A stretch of 64,000 nucleotides of DNA from the NCBI RefSeq assembly GCF_002263495.1, contig NZ_CP022753.1:248001-312000 (forward strand), in the 5' to 3' direction. This document shows, one piece after another, positions 42,748-51,176 of the stretch (the stretch's first letter is position 1; every line of letters begins with the position of its first letter). The notes beneath the pieces are model-generated. The model saw nothing but the letters and a program-made list of their open reading frames with translations. It was not told where the DNA came from and made no database searches. Both the position numbers and the translations under genes were made by a program. The stretch is from Nocardiopsis gilva YIM 90087. GTDB taxonomy: Bacteria; Actinomycetota; Actinomycetes; Streptosporangiales; Streptosporangiaceae.

Positions 42748-43944
42748 GTGGATAGTGAAACCGATGCCACCGCGGAAGCGAGTCACCCCCTCCCCACCAG
42801 CCGAGATCGGCCTCAAGCCACACCGGTGACGGCGGACTCGCTGACCGTAGGGGTGGAGGAGGAGTATCTGCTGGTCGATCCGGTGACCCGGGAGGTGAGC
42901 TCACACGGCCCGAGGGTGGTGGCTCAGGCATCCTCCGGGCTCGGCGACCGGGTCAGCACCGAACTGACTCGCTACCAGGTCGAAGCACGGACCGAACCGC
43001 ATACAGCGATGGAGGGCCTCGGCGAGCAGATCCGGTCGATGCGAGCCTCCGTGGCACGCGCCGCTGGACGGCATGGCCTGCGCATCATCTCGAGCGGAGC
43101 TCCGATCCTCGGCCAGTCGCTTCCCCCGCCCTTCTCGGACGGACCTCGGTACGCGCAGAGCGTCGCGACCTTCCGCGCCCTGGACGACGAGCAGACCGCC
43201 TGCGCCTGCCACATTCACATCGGTATGCCCGACCTGGACCGGACTCTCCAGGTCAGCAACCACATGCGCCCCTGGATCCCGGTCCTCATCGCCCTGATGG
43301 CCAACTCGCCCTACTGGGCGGGCCGAGACACCGGTTATGCGAGCTGGCGCACGATGACCCTGGCACGCTGGCCGGTCGCCGGCCCACCGCCGTATTTCGA
43401 GTCACCCGCGCACTTCGACGACCTCATCGGCCGCGTCATCGAGGCCGGCGCCATCCTGGACCGCGCCGGCCTCTACTGGGACATCAGGCCCTCGAACCAC
43501 GTGCCGACCCTGGAGGTCCGCGTGGCCGACGCTCCCGTGACCGCCGACGACACGCTCCTGCTCTCCGCCGTCGTCAGAGGCATGGTCGCAACCGCACTGA
43601 CGGCGATCGACGCCGGGGAACCGGCGCCGCATCCGAAGCCGGAGATCCTGCGTGGGGCCTGCTGGCGTGCCGCACGCGACGGACTGACCGGACAGAGCGT
43701 CGACCTGTCCACCGGCCGCCTGATTCCCGCGGCGGCGCGAGTTGATCAGCTCCTGACGTGGATCCTGCCCGCTCTGCGCGACCAGGGCAGTCTCGCCCTC
43801 GTGTCCGATGGATGGTCACGCCTGCGCGCCAGTGGCAACGGAGCCGACCGCCAGCGCGTCGCCTACCGCCGCCGCATCAGCCTCTCCGACGTCGTCGACC
43901 ACCTGATCGCCGCCACCACCCCTGCCAACCGCGATCCGGGCTAA
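42748..43944 (+). CDS. Carboxylate-amine ligase, glutamate-cysteine ligase 2 (YbdK) family (398 aa)
   Basis: ATP-dependent ligase of the GCS2 type. Family motifs: LTVGVEEEYLLVDPVTREV, TRYQVEARTEPHTAM, the central CACHIHIGMPDLDRTLQVSNHMRPWIPVLIALMANSPYW, and YWDIRPSNHVPTLEVRVAD. In actinomycetes, which use mycothiol, such proteins are often of uncertain substrate. GTG 42748 is preferred (an A/T-rich promoter-like region lies just upstream); GTG 42826 is an alternative. Confidence 0.82.
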   Translation: MDSETDATAEASHPLPTSRDRPQATPVTADSLTVGVEEEYLLVDPVTREVSSHGPRVVAQASSGLGDRVSTELTRYQVEARTEPHTAMEGLGEQIRSMRASVARAAGRHGLRIISSGAPILGQSLPPPFSDGPRYAQSVATFRALDDEQTACACHIHIGMPDLDRTLQVSNHMRPWIPVLIALMANSPYWAGRDTGYASWRTMTLARWPVAGPPPYFESPAHFDDLIGRVIEAGAILDRAGLYWDIRPSNHVPTLEVRVADAPVTADDTLLLSAVVRGMVATALTAIDAGEPAPHPKPEILRGACWRAARDGLTGQSVDLSTGRLIPAAARVDQLLTWILPALRDQGSLALVSDGWSRLRASGNGADRQRVAYRRRISLSDVVDHLIAATTPANRDPG

Positions 43945-43949
43945 CGACG

Positions 43950-44279
43950 GCCCGCTTGGCGCGCGAGCTCCTGCTACTGGACGCGGGTATGGAGACCGAC
44001 ACCCTTGACACCGCGGACATCACCCGCACCCTGCCCCTGTCCGGACACTTCTCACCCCTCCAGCGGCAGGTGGACAAGATGGTGCTGGCCGCCCAGGAGG
44101 CGGGCATGGCCGCCCTGCGGCCGGGCGGCGAGACGCTGCCGGTGGAGCTGTGGGGCATCGGGGCGCGGATCAAGGACGACCTAGTCATCACGGCCGACGG
44201 CGCACAGCTGATGTCGCGGGCACTGGCGCGCGCTCCAGAGGCAATCAAGACGTGGACCGGCGTACTGCTCAACGGCTGA
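43950..44279 (+). pseudogene. Aminopeptidase P (M24) relic with internal deletion
   Basis: LLLLDAGMETDTLDTADITRTLPLSGHFSPLQRQV is the aminopeptidase P metal-site region, followed after AALRPG directly by the extreme C-terminus (GIGARIKDDLVITADG). About 150 residues, with the remaining metal ligands, are absent. The Y of the normal LYTADIT is D here. It has no start of its own and follows the GCS2 gene. Not functional. Confidence 0.65.
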
Positions 44280-44320
44280 CCAATGTGCGTGTCGGCATCT
44301 CTTGTCGGTGTGAGTGCCAT

Positions 44321-44332
44321 GTGAAATATTAC
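44321..44332 (+). promoter_or_regulatory. Possible GntR-site half, upstream of hydroxyproline operon
   Basis: GTGAAATATTAC agrees at 9 of 12 positions with GTGACATTGTAC found before the GntR gene at 49.5 kb, and lies 4 bp before the first gene. Confidence 0.35.
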
Positions 44333-44336
44333 TGAC

Positions 44337-45491
44337 GTGCTCACGCGAAACCTCGCGGACGTCGTCATCGTCGGGGCCGGCGTGGTCGGCGCGGCCTGCG
44401 CCTACTACGCGGCCCGCGCCGGTCTCGACGTCTCTGTGATCGACCGCGGCCCGGTCTCGGGCGGCACGACGGGAACCGGGGAGGGCAACCTCCTCGTCTC
44501 CGACAAGGAGCCCGGCCCAGAACTCGCCCTCGCCATGCTCTCCCTGGGACTGTGGCGGGAACTGGCCGACGTGCTGCCCTCGCGGATCGAGTACGACGCC
44601 AAGGGAGGCCTCGTCGTCGCCTCGAACGAGTCCGGGGCACGGGCGCTGCGCGACCTCGCGGTGCGCCAGAGGGTGGCGGGCGTCACGGCGCACGAGGTCC
44701 CGGCCGACCGGTTGCGCGAGCTGGAGCCCCACCTGGCCTCCGGTCTGGCGGGCGGCTGCCACTACCCGCAGGATGCCCAGGTCATGCCCGCGTTGGCGGC
44801 AGCGCATCTGCTGCGCGCCGCCGGAGGCCGGGTGCGGCTGCGGCTCGGCGAGGAGGTCACCCGCCTACTCACCGGAGCCGACGGCGCGGTGCGGGGGGTG
44901 CGCACTCAGACCGGCGAGATCCCCGCCCCCTACGTGGTGAACGCCGCCGGCGCCTGGGGCGGCGAGTTCGCCCACCGTGCGGGAGTGGAGCTGCCCGTGC
45001 AGCCCCGCCGCGGCTTCGTCCTCGTCACCGAACCGCTGCCGCGCGTGGTGCGGCACAAGGTGTACGCGGCCGACTACGTCGCCGACGTGGCCAGCGATGC
45101 GGCCGACCTGCAGAGCTCACCGGTGGTCGAGGGCACCGCCGCGGGCCCCGTCCTGATCGGTTCCAGCCGCGAGCGCGTGGGCTTCGACCGGTCGTTGTCG
45201 GTACCGGTCCTGCGCCGCCTCGCGGCCGGGGCCACCGCGCTCTTTCCCACCCTGGCCGGGGTGCGGGTGATGCGGAGCTATGCGGGATTCCGGCCGTATC
45301 TGCCCGATCACCTGCCCGCGATCGGCCCTGATCCGCGTCGGCCCGGGCTCGTGCACGCGTGTGGTCACGAGGGCGCGGGTGTCGGACTGGCACCGGCGAC
45401 GGGGCTGGTCGTCGCGCGCTGGCTGAGCGGCGGTGACCTACCCCTGGACATCCACCCGTTCCGGCCTGAGCGGTTCCCCACCGCCGCCTGA
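44337..45491 (+). CDS. FAD-dependent D-hydroxyproline dehydrogenase, beta-like subunit (384 aa)
   Basis: DAO-fold amine oxidase. N-terminal DVVIVGAGVVGAACAYYAARAG FAD site, GGTTGTGEGNLLVSDKEPGPEL near the flavin, and the C-terminal GFRPYLPDHLPAIGP and CGHEGAGVGLAPATG segments. Followed by a small [2Fe-2S] protein and a second flavoprotein, the three-part arrangement of cis-4-hydroxy-D-proline dehydrogenase (also of hydrogen cyanide synthase HcnABC). The nearby epimerase and deaminase favour hydroxyproline. GTG start 44337. Confidence 0.82.
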   Translation: MLTRNLADVVIVGAGVVGAACAYYAARAGLDVSVIDRGPVSGGTTGTGEGNLLVSDKEPGPELALAMLSLGLWRELADVLPSRIEYDAKGGLVVASNESGARALRDLAVRQRVAGVTAHEVPADRLRELEPHLASGLAGGCHYPQDAQVMPALAAAHLLRAAGGRVRLRLGEEVTRLLTGADGAVRGVRTQTGEIPAPYVVNAAGAWGGEFAHRAGVELPVQPRRGFVLVTEPLPRVVRHKVYAADYVADVASDAADLQSSPVVEGTAAGPVLIGSSRERVGFDRSLSVPVLRRLAAGATALFPTLAGVRVMRSYAGFRPYLPDHLPAIGPDPRRPGLVHACGHEGAGVGLAPATGLVVARWLSGGDLPLDIHPFRPERFPTAA

Positions 45492-45523
45492 ACGCCCTCC
45501 ACCCGCTATGAGAGGAGGCACCC

Positions 45524-45838
45524 ATGGCACGTACCCCGGCCGAGCTGGCCGCGGCGCGCCCCGGACCGCCGTTCGAGATCACCGTCGACGGCCGCCCGGT
45601 CACGGCCCTGCCCGGGCAGTCCCTTGCCGCCGCCCTATGGGCCGCGGGCATCCTGGCGTGGCGTACCACCCGCATCGGCGGCCGCCCGCGCGGAGCGTTC
45701 TGCGGGATCGGCCAGTGCTACGACTGCCTCGCCACCGTCAACGGCCGCCCCAACCGCCGGGCCTGCCTGCTTCCCGCCCGGGCCGGCGACGTGGTCACCA
45801 CCCAGGAGGGACACGGCCGTGCCGAACCCGACGTCTGA
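45524..45838 (+). CDS. (2Fe-2S)-binding subunit of hydroxyproline dehydrogenase (104 aa)
   Basis: Small ferredoxin-like protein with the [2Fe-2S] cysteine pattern CGIGQCYDC and a later cysteine in RRACLLPARAGD, inside a beta-grasp fold (FEITVDGRPVTALPGQSLAAAL). Gamma/HcnA-like subunit that links the two flavoproteins. ATG 45524 follows GAGAGGAGG. Overlaps the next gene by 20 bp. Confidence 0.85.
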   Translation: MARTPAELAAARPGPPFEITVDGRPVTALPGQSLAAALWAAGILAWRTTRIGGRPRGAFCGIGQCYDCLATVNGRPNRRACLLPARAGDVVTTQEGHGRAEPDV

Positions 45839-47333
45839 CAGCGCGCCGCACGACGGCTACGACCTCGCGGTCATCGGCGCGGGCTGCGCCGGTCTGGCCG
45901 GTGCCGCGGCCGCCTCCGAGCTCGGACTGTCGGTCGCCCTGCTGGACATGGCGCGGCAGACCGGCGGCCAGTTCTACCGGCGTCCGGCCCCGGAACTGCG
46001 GGTCGAACGCCCCCAGGCCCTCCACCACGACTGGTCCGTATTCACCGGTCTGCGCCGACGCGTAGCGGCCAGCGGCGTCACCCGGCTCACCGGGCACCAT
46101 GTGTGGAGCGTCACGCGGGAGGACGACGGAGGCGGCAACGTGGAGTGGGTGGTCCACGCCGCGACCGGCGCTGATGGCGGCGACGAGCGGCCGGTCCGCG
46201 TACGGGCACGGGCCATCCTGCTGGCAACCGGGTCCTACGAACGCCACCTCCCCTTCCCCGGATGGACGCTGCCCGGTGTCGTCGGCGCCGGGGGCGCCCA
46301 GGCGATGCTCAAATCCGGGCTCGTCCTGCCTGGCAGGCGGGTGTTCGTCGCGGGCAGCGGTCCCCTCCTGCTGGCCGTCGCCTCCTCACTCGCCGCCGCC
46401 GGGGCGCGGATCCCCGCCGTCGTAGAAGCGTCGGGCTACCTCGGCTACTCCCGCCGACCGGGGGTACTCGCCGCCAACCCGCTCAAGCTCGGTGAGGCGG
46501 TGACGCACGGGGCGGCGCTGCTGCGCCACCGGGTGCGGCTGAGCACCCGGAGCGCGGTCACCGCCGCCCATGGCACCGACCGCGTCGCAGCCGTCACCGT
46601 CTCCCGGCTCGACCGTGACTGGCGCCCTGTGCCGGGGTCGGAGCACCGGATCGCGTGTGACGCGCTGGCCGTGGGGTTCGGCCTGGCCCCGCAGATCGAA
46701 CTCGCCACAGCGCTGGACTGTGCCACGCGGCGCGCCGTTGACGGCACCACCGCACTCGTCCTGGACGGGCTCCAGCGGACCTCGGTCCCCGGCATCTGGG
46801 CGGCGGGCGAGACCGGTGGCATCGGCGGTGCCCACGTGGCCCGCGTCGAGGGGGAGCTGGCGGGCATCGGCGTCGCCGCCCAGCTCTCCGGGCGGGGCGC
46901 CCTGGTCAGGACCGGCAGGGTGCGCACGCTCCGGCGCCGTCGCGACCGGATGCGCGCCTTCGCCGACGTCATGGCCGCCGCCCACGCGCCAGGGCCGGGC
47001 TGGACGCGGTGGTTGACCGATGACACCGATGTGTGCCGCTGCGAGGAGGTCACCGCAGCCGACATCCGCGAGGCCGTCACCGACCTCGGCGCCCGCGACG
47101 CGCGCAGCGTGAAGCTGCTGACCCGCGCGGGCATGGGCTGGTGCCAGGGGCGGATGTGCGGGGCGGCCGTCACGTGCCTCGCGGCCTCGGGCGGCGAGAG
47201 CGTACCGCCGTCGGCCGAACGGCGCCCCTTCGCCGTTCCCATCACTCTGGCCGCGCTCTCCTCCCCCGAGAGCCCGGCCGACGCCGACGCGCCGTCCACG
47301 GCACCACCGGATCCCGCCGTGACCGACGACTGA
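45819..47333 (+). CDS. FAD/NAD(P)-binding oxidoreductase with BFD-like Fe-S site, alpha-like subunit (504 aa)
   Basis: Two dinucleotide folds (DLAVIGAGCAGLAGAAAASELG; RRVFVAGSGPLLLAVASSLAAAG), ATGSYERHLPFPGWTLPGV, GIWAAGETGGIGGAHVA, and a C-terminal BFD-like [2Fe-2S] domain with CRCEEVTAADI and WCQGRMCGAAV. HcnB/LhpE-like subunit of the dehydrogenase. GTG 45819 lies inside the previous gene, after AGGAGGG. Confidence 0.85.
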   Translation: MPNPTSDSAPHDGYDLAVIGAGCAGLAGAAAASELGLSVALLDMARQTGGQFYRRPAPELRVERPQALHHDWSVFTGLRRRVAASGVTRLTGHHVWSVTREDDGGGNVEWVVHAATGADGGDERPVRVRARAILLATGSYERHLPFPGWTLPGVVGAGGAQAMLKSGLVLPGRRVFVAGSGPLLLAVASSLAAAGARIPAVVEASGYLGYSRRPGVLAANPLKLGEAVTHGAALLRHRVRLSTRSAVTAAHGTDRVAAVTVSRLDRDWRPVPGSEHRIACDALAVGFGLAPQIELATALDCATRRAVDGTTALVLDGLQRTSVPGIWAAGETGGIGGAHVARVEGELAGIGVAAQLSGRGALVRTGRVRTLRRRRDRMRAFADVMAAAHAPGPGWTRWLTDDTDVCRCEEVTAADIREAVTDLGARDARSVKLLTRAGMGWCQGRMCGAAVTCLAASGGESVPPSAERRPFAVPITLAALSSPESPADADAPSTAPPDPAVTDD

Positions 47334-47390
47334 CCTCCGCTTTCCACGGCAGGAGACCCGTCCCACCCGGTCCGGAACACCCGACCATTA

Positions 47391-47402
47391 ATGCAATGTC
47401 AC
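47391..47402 (-). promoter_or_regulatory. Possible GntR site upstream of the deaminase gene
   Basis: ATGCAATGTCAC matches the complement of GTGACATTGTAC (before the GntR gene) at 10 of 12 positions; 26 bp before the next start. Confidence 0.4.
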
Positions 47403-47427
47403 ACACCATAGAAAGGCTTGCCCTGGC

Positions 47428-48336
47428 ATGGACGCCACCCCCTGGACCGCCGACCGTCCCTGGCGCGGCATCATGGTCGCCACCGCCCTCCCGCTGCGCG
47501 ACGACCTCTCCGTCGACTACGACGCCTACGCCGAGCACATCCGCTGGCTCGTGGACAACGGCTGCGACGGCGTTGTCCCCAACGGCTCACTCGGCGAGTA
47601 CCAGACCCTGACCCACACCGAGCGCGCCCGCGTGGTCCGTACCGCCGTCGAGGCCGTGGGCGACGGCGCGCGGGTGATGCCCGGCGTTGCGGCCTACGGC
47701 AGCGCGGAGTCCCGCCGCTGGGCCGAGCAGGCCGCCGACGAAGGCTGCGGCAGCGTCCTGCTGCTGCCGCCGAACGCCTACCGCGCTGACGAGGCGGCGG
47801 TGCGGACCCACTTCGCGGAGGTCGCGAAGGCCGGGCTGCCCGTCGTGGCCTACAACAACCCCATCGACACCAAGGTCGACCTCACCCCCGCGCTGCTCGC
47901 GCGGCTCCACCGCGACGGGAGCATCGCGGCCGTCAAGGAGTTCACCGGCGACGTGCGCCGGGCCTACGAGCTCGCCGAACTCGCCCCCGAGCTCGACCTG
48001 GTGATCGGCGCCGACGACGTCGTGGTGGAGCTTGCCCTCGCCGGTGCCGTCGGCTGGATCGCGGGCTACCCGAACGCCTTCCCCGCCAGCTGCGCCGACC
48101 TGTACCGTGCGGCGGTCGCCGGTGACCTGGAGACGGTGCTTCCCCTCTACCGGTCGCTGCACGCGCTGCTGCGCTGGGATTCCAAGACCGAGTTCGTCCA
48201 GTCCATCAAGCTGTCCATGGACATCGTCGGCCGCTCGGGCGGCCCGGTCCGCCCGCCGCGCTCCCCGCTGGCCGGGAAGATCGCGGCCGGGGTACGCGCG
48301 GCCACCGAGAAGGCCGTGGCCGACGGCCACCGCTGA
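47428..48336 (+). CDS. Dihydrodipicolinate synthase-family lyase, probable pyrroline-4-hydroxy-2-carboxylate deaminase (302 aa)
   Basis: TIM-barrel aldolase superfamily. Schiff-base lysine in AAVKEFTGDVRRA, tyrosine in VVAYNNPIDTKVDL, and NGSLGEYQTLTHTERARVVRTAVEAV as the active-site loop of this family. Position between dehydrogenase and epimerase identifies it as the enzyme making alpha-ketoglutarate semialdehyde rather than a lysine-pathway DapA. AGAAAGG precedes the start. Confidence 0.8.
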   Translation: MDATPWTADRPWRGIMVATALPLRDDLSVDYDAYAEHIRWLVDNGCDGVVPNGSLGEYQTLTHTERARVVRTAVEAVGDGARVMPGVAAYGSAESRRWAEQAADEGCGSVLLLPPNAYRADEAAVRTHFAEVAKAGLPVVAYNNPIDTKVDLTPALLARLHRDGSIAAVKEFTGDVRRAYELAELAPELDLVIGADDVVVELALAGAVGWIAGYPNAFPASCADLYRAAVAGDLETVLPLYRSLHALLRWDSKTEFVQSIKLSMDIVGRSGGPVRPPRSPLAGKIAAGVRAATEKAVADGHR

Positions 48337-48361
48337 CCTTGCGAAGGGAGACCGATCCTTC

Positions 48362-49366
48362 ATGCGTACGCGTCATGTCTACAGCGCCGTGGATTCGCAC
48401 ACCGAGGGCATGCCCACACGCGTGATCACCGGGGGCGTCGGGGTGATCCCCGGCGACACCATGGCCGAGCGTCGGCACCACTTCATCGAGCACCTCGACC
48501 ACCTGCGCACGCTCCTGATGTACGAGCCGCGCGGCCATGCCTCCATGAGCGGCGCGATCCTGCAGCCGCCCACCCGCTCCGACGCCGACCACGGCGTCCT
48601 CTACATCGAGGTCTCTGGATCGCTGCCCATGTGCGGCCACGGCACCATCGGCGTCGCCACGGTCCTCGTCGAGACGGGCATGGTGCCGGTCGTCGAGCCC
48701 GTCACCACGGTCCGCCTCGACACCCCGGCCGGGCTGGTCTCGGCGGACGTGCACGTCGAGAATGGCGCGGCCACGGGGGTCACGCTCACCAACGTCCCCG
48801 CCTTCTGCGTCGGCTTGGACCGCAAGGTCGACGTGCCGGGGTACGGTTCGGTGACCTACGACCTCGCCTACGGCGGGAACTTCTGCGCCTTCGTCGAGCT
48901 GGACGCGCTGGGGCTGCCGTTCGACCGCTCACGCAAGGACGAGCTGCTGACCGCCGGACTCGCGATCATGGACGCCGTCAACGCGTCCCCGGACCGGCCC
49001 GTGCACCCGGAGCGGCCGGGGATCGCCGGACTCAAGCACGTGTACCTCGCCGCCTCCGGATCCGACGCGCACCGCTCGCGGCACGCCATGGCCGTCCACC
49101 CGGGCTGGTTCGACCGCTCGCCCTGCGGCACCGGAACCTCCGCGCGCATGGCCCAGCTGCACGCACGCGGTGACCTGCCGCTGCACCGGGACTTCGTCAA
49201 CGAGTCCTTCATCGGCACGGCGTTCACCGGCCGCCTCATCGAAGAGACCCGGGTGGGCGGCGTGGCCGCCGTGGTGCCGCGCATCACCGGACGCGCCTGG
49301 ATCACCGGCACCGCCCAGTACTTCCTCGACCCCGACGACCCGTTCCCCGGAGGCTTCCTGCTATGA
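48362..49366 (+). CDS. Proline racemase-family 4-hydroxyproline epimerase (334 aa)
   Basis: Cofactor-independent epimerase converting trans-4-hydroxy-L-proline to cis-4-hydroxy-D-proline. The two catalytic cysteines are in SLPMCGHGTIG and RSPCGTGTSARMA; AVDSHTEGMPTRVITGG opens the protein and the PRGHASMSGAI segment follows. Both cysteines present rules out the trans-3-hydroxyproline dehydratase branch (Ser/Thr for Cys). ATG 48362 after GAAGGGAG. Stop overlaps the aldehyde dehydrogenase remnant. Confidence 0.87.
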   Translation: MRTRHVYSAVDSHTEGMPTRVITGGVGVIPGDTMAERRHHFIEHLDHLRTLLMYEPRGHASMSGAILQPPTRSDADHGVLYIEVSGSLPMCGHGTIGVATVLVETGMVPVVEPVTTVRLDTPAGLVSADVHVENGAATGVTLTNVPAFCVGLDRKVDVPGYGSVTYDLAYGGNFCAFVELDALGLPFDRSRKDELLTAGLAIMDAVNASPDRPVHPERPGIAGLKHVYLAASGSDAHRSRHAMAVHPGWFDRSPCGTGTSARMAQLHARGDLPLHRDFVNESFIGTAFTGRLIEETRVGGVAAVVPRITGRAWITGTAQYFLDPDDPFPGGFLL

Positions 49367-49482
49367 CCGACCACGCCGCACACGTCGCCTCGCGCAACCC
49401 CGCCGACCTGGTGATCGACGCCCTCGCGCCCGGCGCTCCCGCCACCGCCGCCCCCACGGTGTCGCCCGCATTGACAACGTGA
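49363..49482 (+). pseudogene. Aldehyde dehydrogenase N-terminal remnant (39 codons)
   Basis: Coupled start (ATGA overlap with the epimerase stop) followed by VASRNPADLVIDALAPG, the usual N-terminus of alpha-ketoglutarate semialdehyde dehydrogenases in these clusters. After 39 codons it stops and the GntR promoter begins. The rest, including all catalytic parts, is missing. The short length makes the family call tentative. Confidence 0.5.
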
Positions 49483-49490
49483 CATTGTAC
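49471..49490 (+). promoter_or_regulatory. Promoter/operator candidate of the GntR gene
   Basis: TTGACA (49471-49476) could be a -35. GTGACATTGTAC (49479-49490) overlaps a weak dyad ACAA-N7-TTGT and recurs in variant form upstream of other genes of the cluster. Confidence 0.4.
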
Positions 49491-49525
49491 CGTGGTGCTC
49501 CACGGGAAATACGGAGGGAACACCG

Positions 49526-50182
49526 ATGGGGCACCTGAAGCAGCGCAATCTCCTCGCCGCCACGGAGCGGCTGCGCGATCAGGTCGCCCATGCCCTGCGC
49601 GCCGCACTGATCTCCGGCGAGCTGCACCCCGGAGAGGTGTACTCGGCACCCGGACTCGCGGAGGACTTCGGCATTTCCGCTACCCCGGTACGCGAAGCGA
49701 TGCTCGATCTCGCCCGCGAGGGCCTGGTCGAGCCTGTCCGGAACAAGGGCTTCCGGGTCACCGAGGTCAACGAGCGCGACCTCGATCAGTACACCGAGAT
49801 CCGCACCCTCATCGAGGTGCCCATGGTGGGCCGCATCACCCGCAGCGCCACGCGCGAGGAGCTGGAATCGCTGCGGCCGGTGGCCGAGGAGATCGTCAGT
49901 GCCGCGAGCCGGCACGACCTCATCGGCTACCTGGAGGCCGACCGGCAGTTCCACCTGTCCCTGCTCGCACTCGGCGGCAACGACCGCCTCGTCGAAACCG
50001 TCGGAGATCTTCGCAAGCGTTCCCGCCTGTACGGCCTGCCCGGCCTGAACGAACGCGACCAGCTCATCCCCTCGGCCGAGGAACACATCGAGCTCCTCGA
50101 ACTGATGCTGGCGGGGGACGCCGAGGGCGCCGAGAAGTGCATGGCCCGCCATCTGGGACATGTGCGCTCACTGTGGGCCTAG
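49526..50182 (+). CDS. GntR-family regulator, FCD type (218 aa)
   Basis: HTH at the N-terminus (LRDQVAHALRAALISGELHPGEVYSAPGLAEDFGISATPVREAMLDLAREGLVE) and an FCD domain (DRQFHLSLLALGGNDRLVE; SAEEHIELLELMLAGDAEGAEKCMARHL) with the usual histidines. Ribosome-binding site GGAGGGAACACC. Follows the hydroxyproline genes in the same direction and is the obvious candidate regulator. Confidence 0.87.
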   Translation: MGHLKQRNLLAATERLRDQVAHALRAALISGELHPGEVYSAPGLAEDFGISATPVREAMLDLAREGLVEPVRNKGFRVTEVNERDLDQYTEIRTLIEVPMVGRITRSATREELESLRPVAEEIVSAASRHDLIGYLEADRQFHLSLLALGGNDRLVETVGDLRKRSRLYGLPGLNERDQLIPSAEEHIELLELMLAGDAEGAEKCMARHLGHVRSLWA

Positions 50183-50384
50183 AAGCACGGACGCCCGACC
50201 GGATGGCGGACGTCAGTTCCGCCTCCCACCCCGGCGTCCGCCTCGGCGCCGGCCCCGCCGTACCCCGTCGCCGCCTCCCGCAATCAGCGGCAGCGGCCCG
50301 CACCGCCCTCCGCTTCACAGCACAGGGACAGGAGTCGGAGACAATAACCGCGGCGGCGTCAGGGCTCGGAAAGGCAGGGCATCT

Positions 50385-51104
50385 GTGAAGGCCAGGTTCG
50401 ACACCACGACCACACAGGTTGCCCTGGCGGAAGAGGGTGTGTGCCTACTGCCCCCGGACACCGTCAACGCCGCGCTGGGCATCGAACCTTCGCGGTGGAC
50501 GCGCTTCGCCGCCCACTGGGATGACCTGGCCGACGACCCGTACGTGGCCGCGCACGGCACGCGGCGCCAGCGGCGCTACGACCGGTTCTCACTCACCCCG
50601 GCGAACGGGGAGCTGGACCCGCTGCCGCACACCCCCTTCATCCAGCCGGGACACACGAATCCGCTCTATCCCGATGTGGAGCGCCACTTCGCCCCGCTCA
50701 CCGCGGAGTTCCAGAGCGAGCCGCTGATGCGCGCTCTGCTCCTGCTGCTCGGACGGTTGGCGAGCGCCCTGGACGACGCCGCTACCTGGACCTCCTACGT
50801 CCACCCGATGCGCGTCATCGCATCGGCGGACAGCCAGGGGGATCCCACCCCCGAAGGACGGCACCGCGACGGCGTCACCCTGGTCACCTCGTTCTTCGTC
50901 GGTCGACGCAACGCCACCGGCGGAACCACCACCGTCGTCACCTCTGCGGGAGAGCCCCTGCTGACCACGGCACTCGACCAGCCGGGAACTCTGCTCCTGT
51001 GCGACGACCGACGCACCCTGCACCAGGTATCGGCCATCCAGCCGACCGACCCCGCCCGGCCCGCGTTCCGCGATGCCTTGGTGACCACACTCGTTCCGGC
51101 CTGA
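50385..51104 (+). CDS. 2OG-Fe dioxygenase family protein, amino-acid hydroxylase-like (239 aa)
   Basis: Fe(II)/2-oxoglutarate dioxygenase of the group containing Bacillus L-isoleucine 4-hydroxylase (PF10014-type). The iron-binding HxD is in EGRHRDGVTLVTSFF and the distal histidine in RRTLHQVSAI; YDRFSLTPANGEL lies near the N-terminus. GTG 50385 after GGAAAGGCAGGGC. Monocistronic, same strand as the hydroxyproline cluster just upstream. The substrate is probably a free amino acid, by family only. Confidence 0.75.
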   Translation: MKARFDTTTTQVALAEEGVCLLPPDTVNAALGIEPSRWTRFAAHWDDLADDPYVAAHGTRRQRRYDRFSLTPANGELDPLPHTPFIQPGHTNPLYPDVERHFAPLTAEFQSEPLMRALLLLLGRLASALDDAATWTSYVHPMRVIASADSQGDPTPEGRHRDGVTLVTSFFVGRRNATGGTTTVVTSAGEPLLTTALDQPGTLLLCDDRRTLHQVSAIQPTDPARPAFRDALVTTLVPA

Positions 51105-51176
51105 CGACCGCGCCGTCGGTCCCCAACCGCCCGCATATCCGCGGTGACCACCGATGACGCGGATAGGCTGTGGCCA

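Noticed and set aside
47428-48336. Lysine-pathway dapA
   Set aside because: The Schiff-base motif fits the superfamily, but the position inside a hydroxyproline set and distance from asd/lysC favour the deaminase role.
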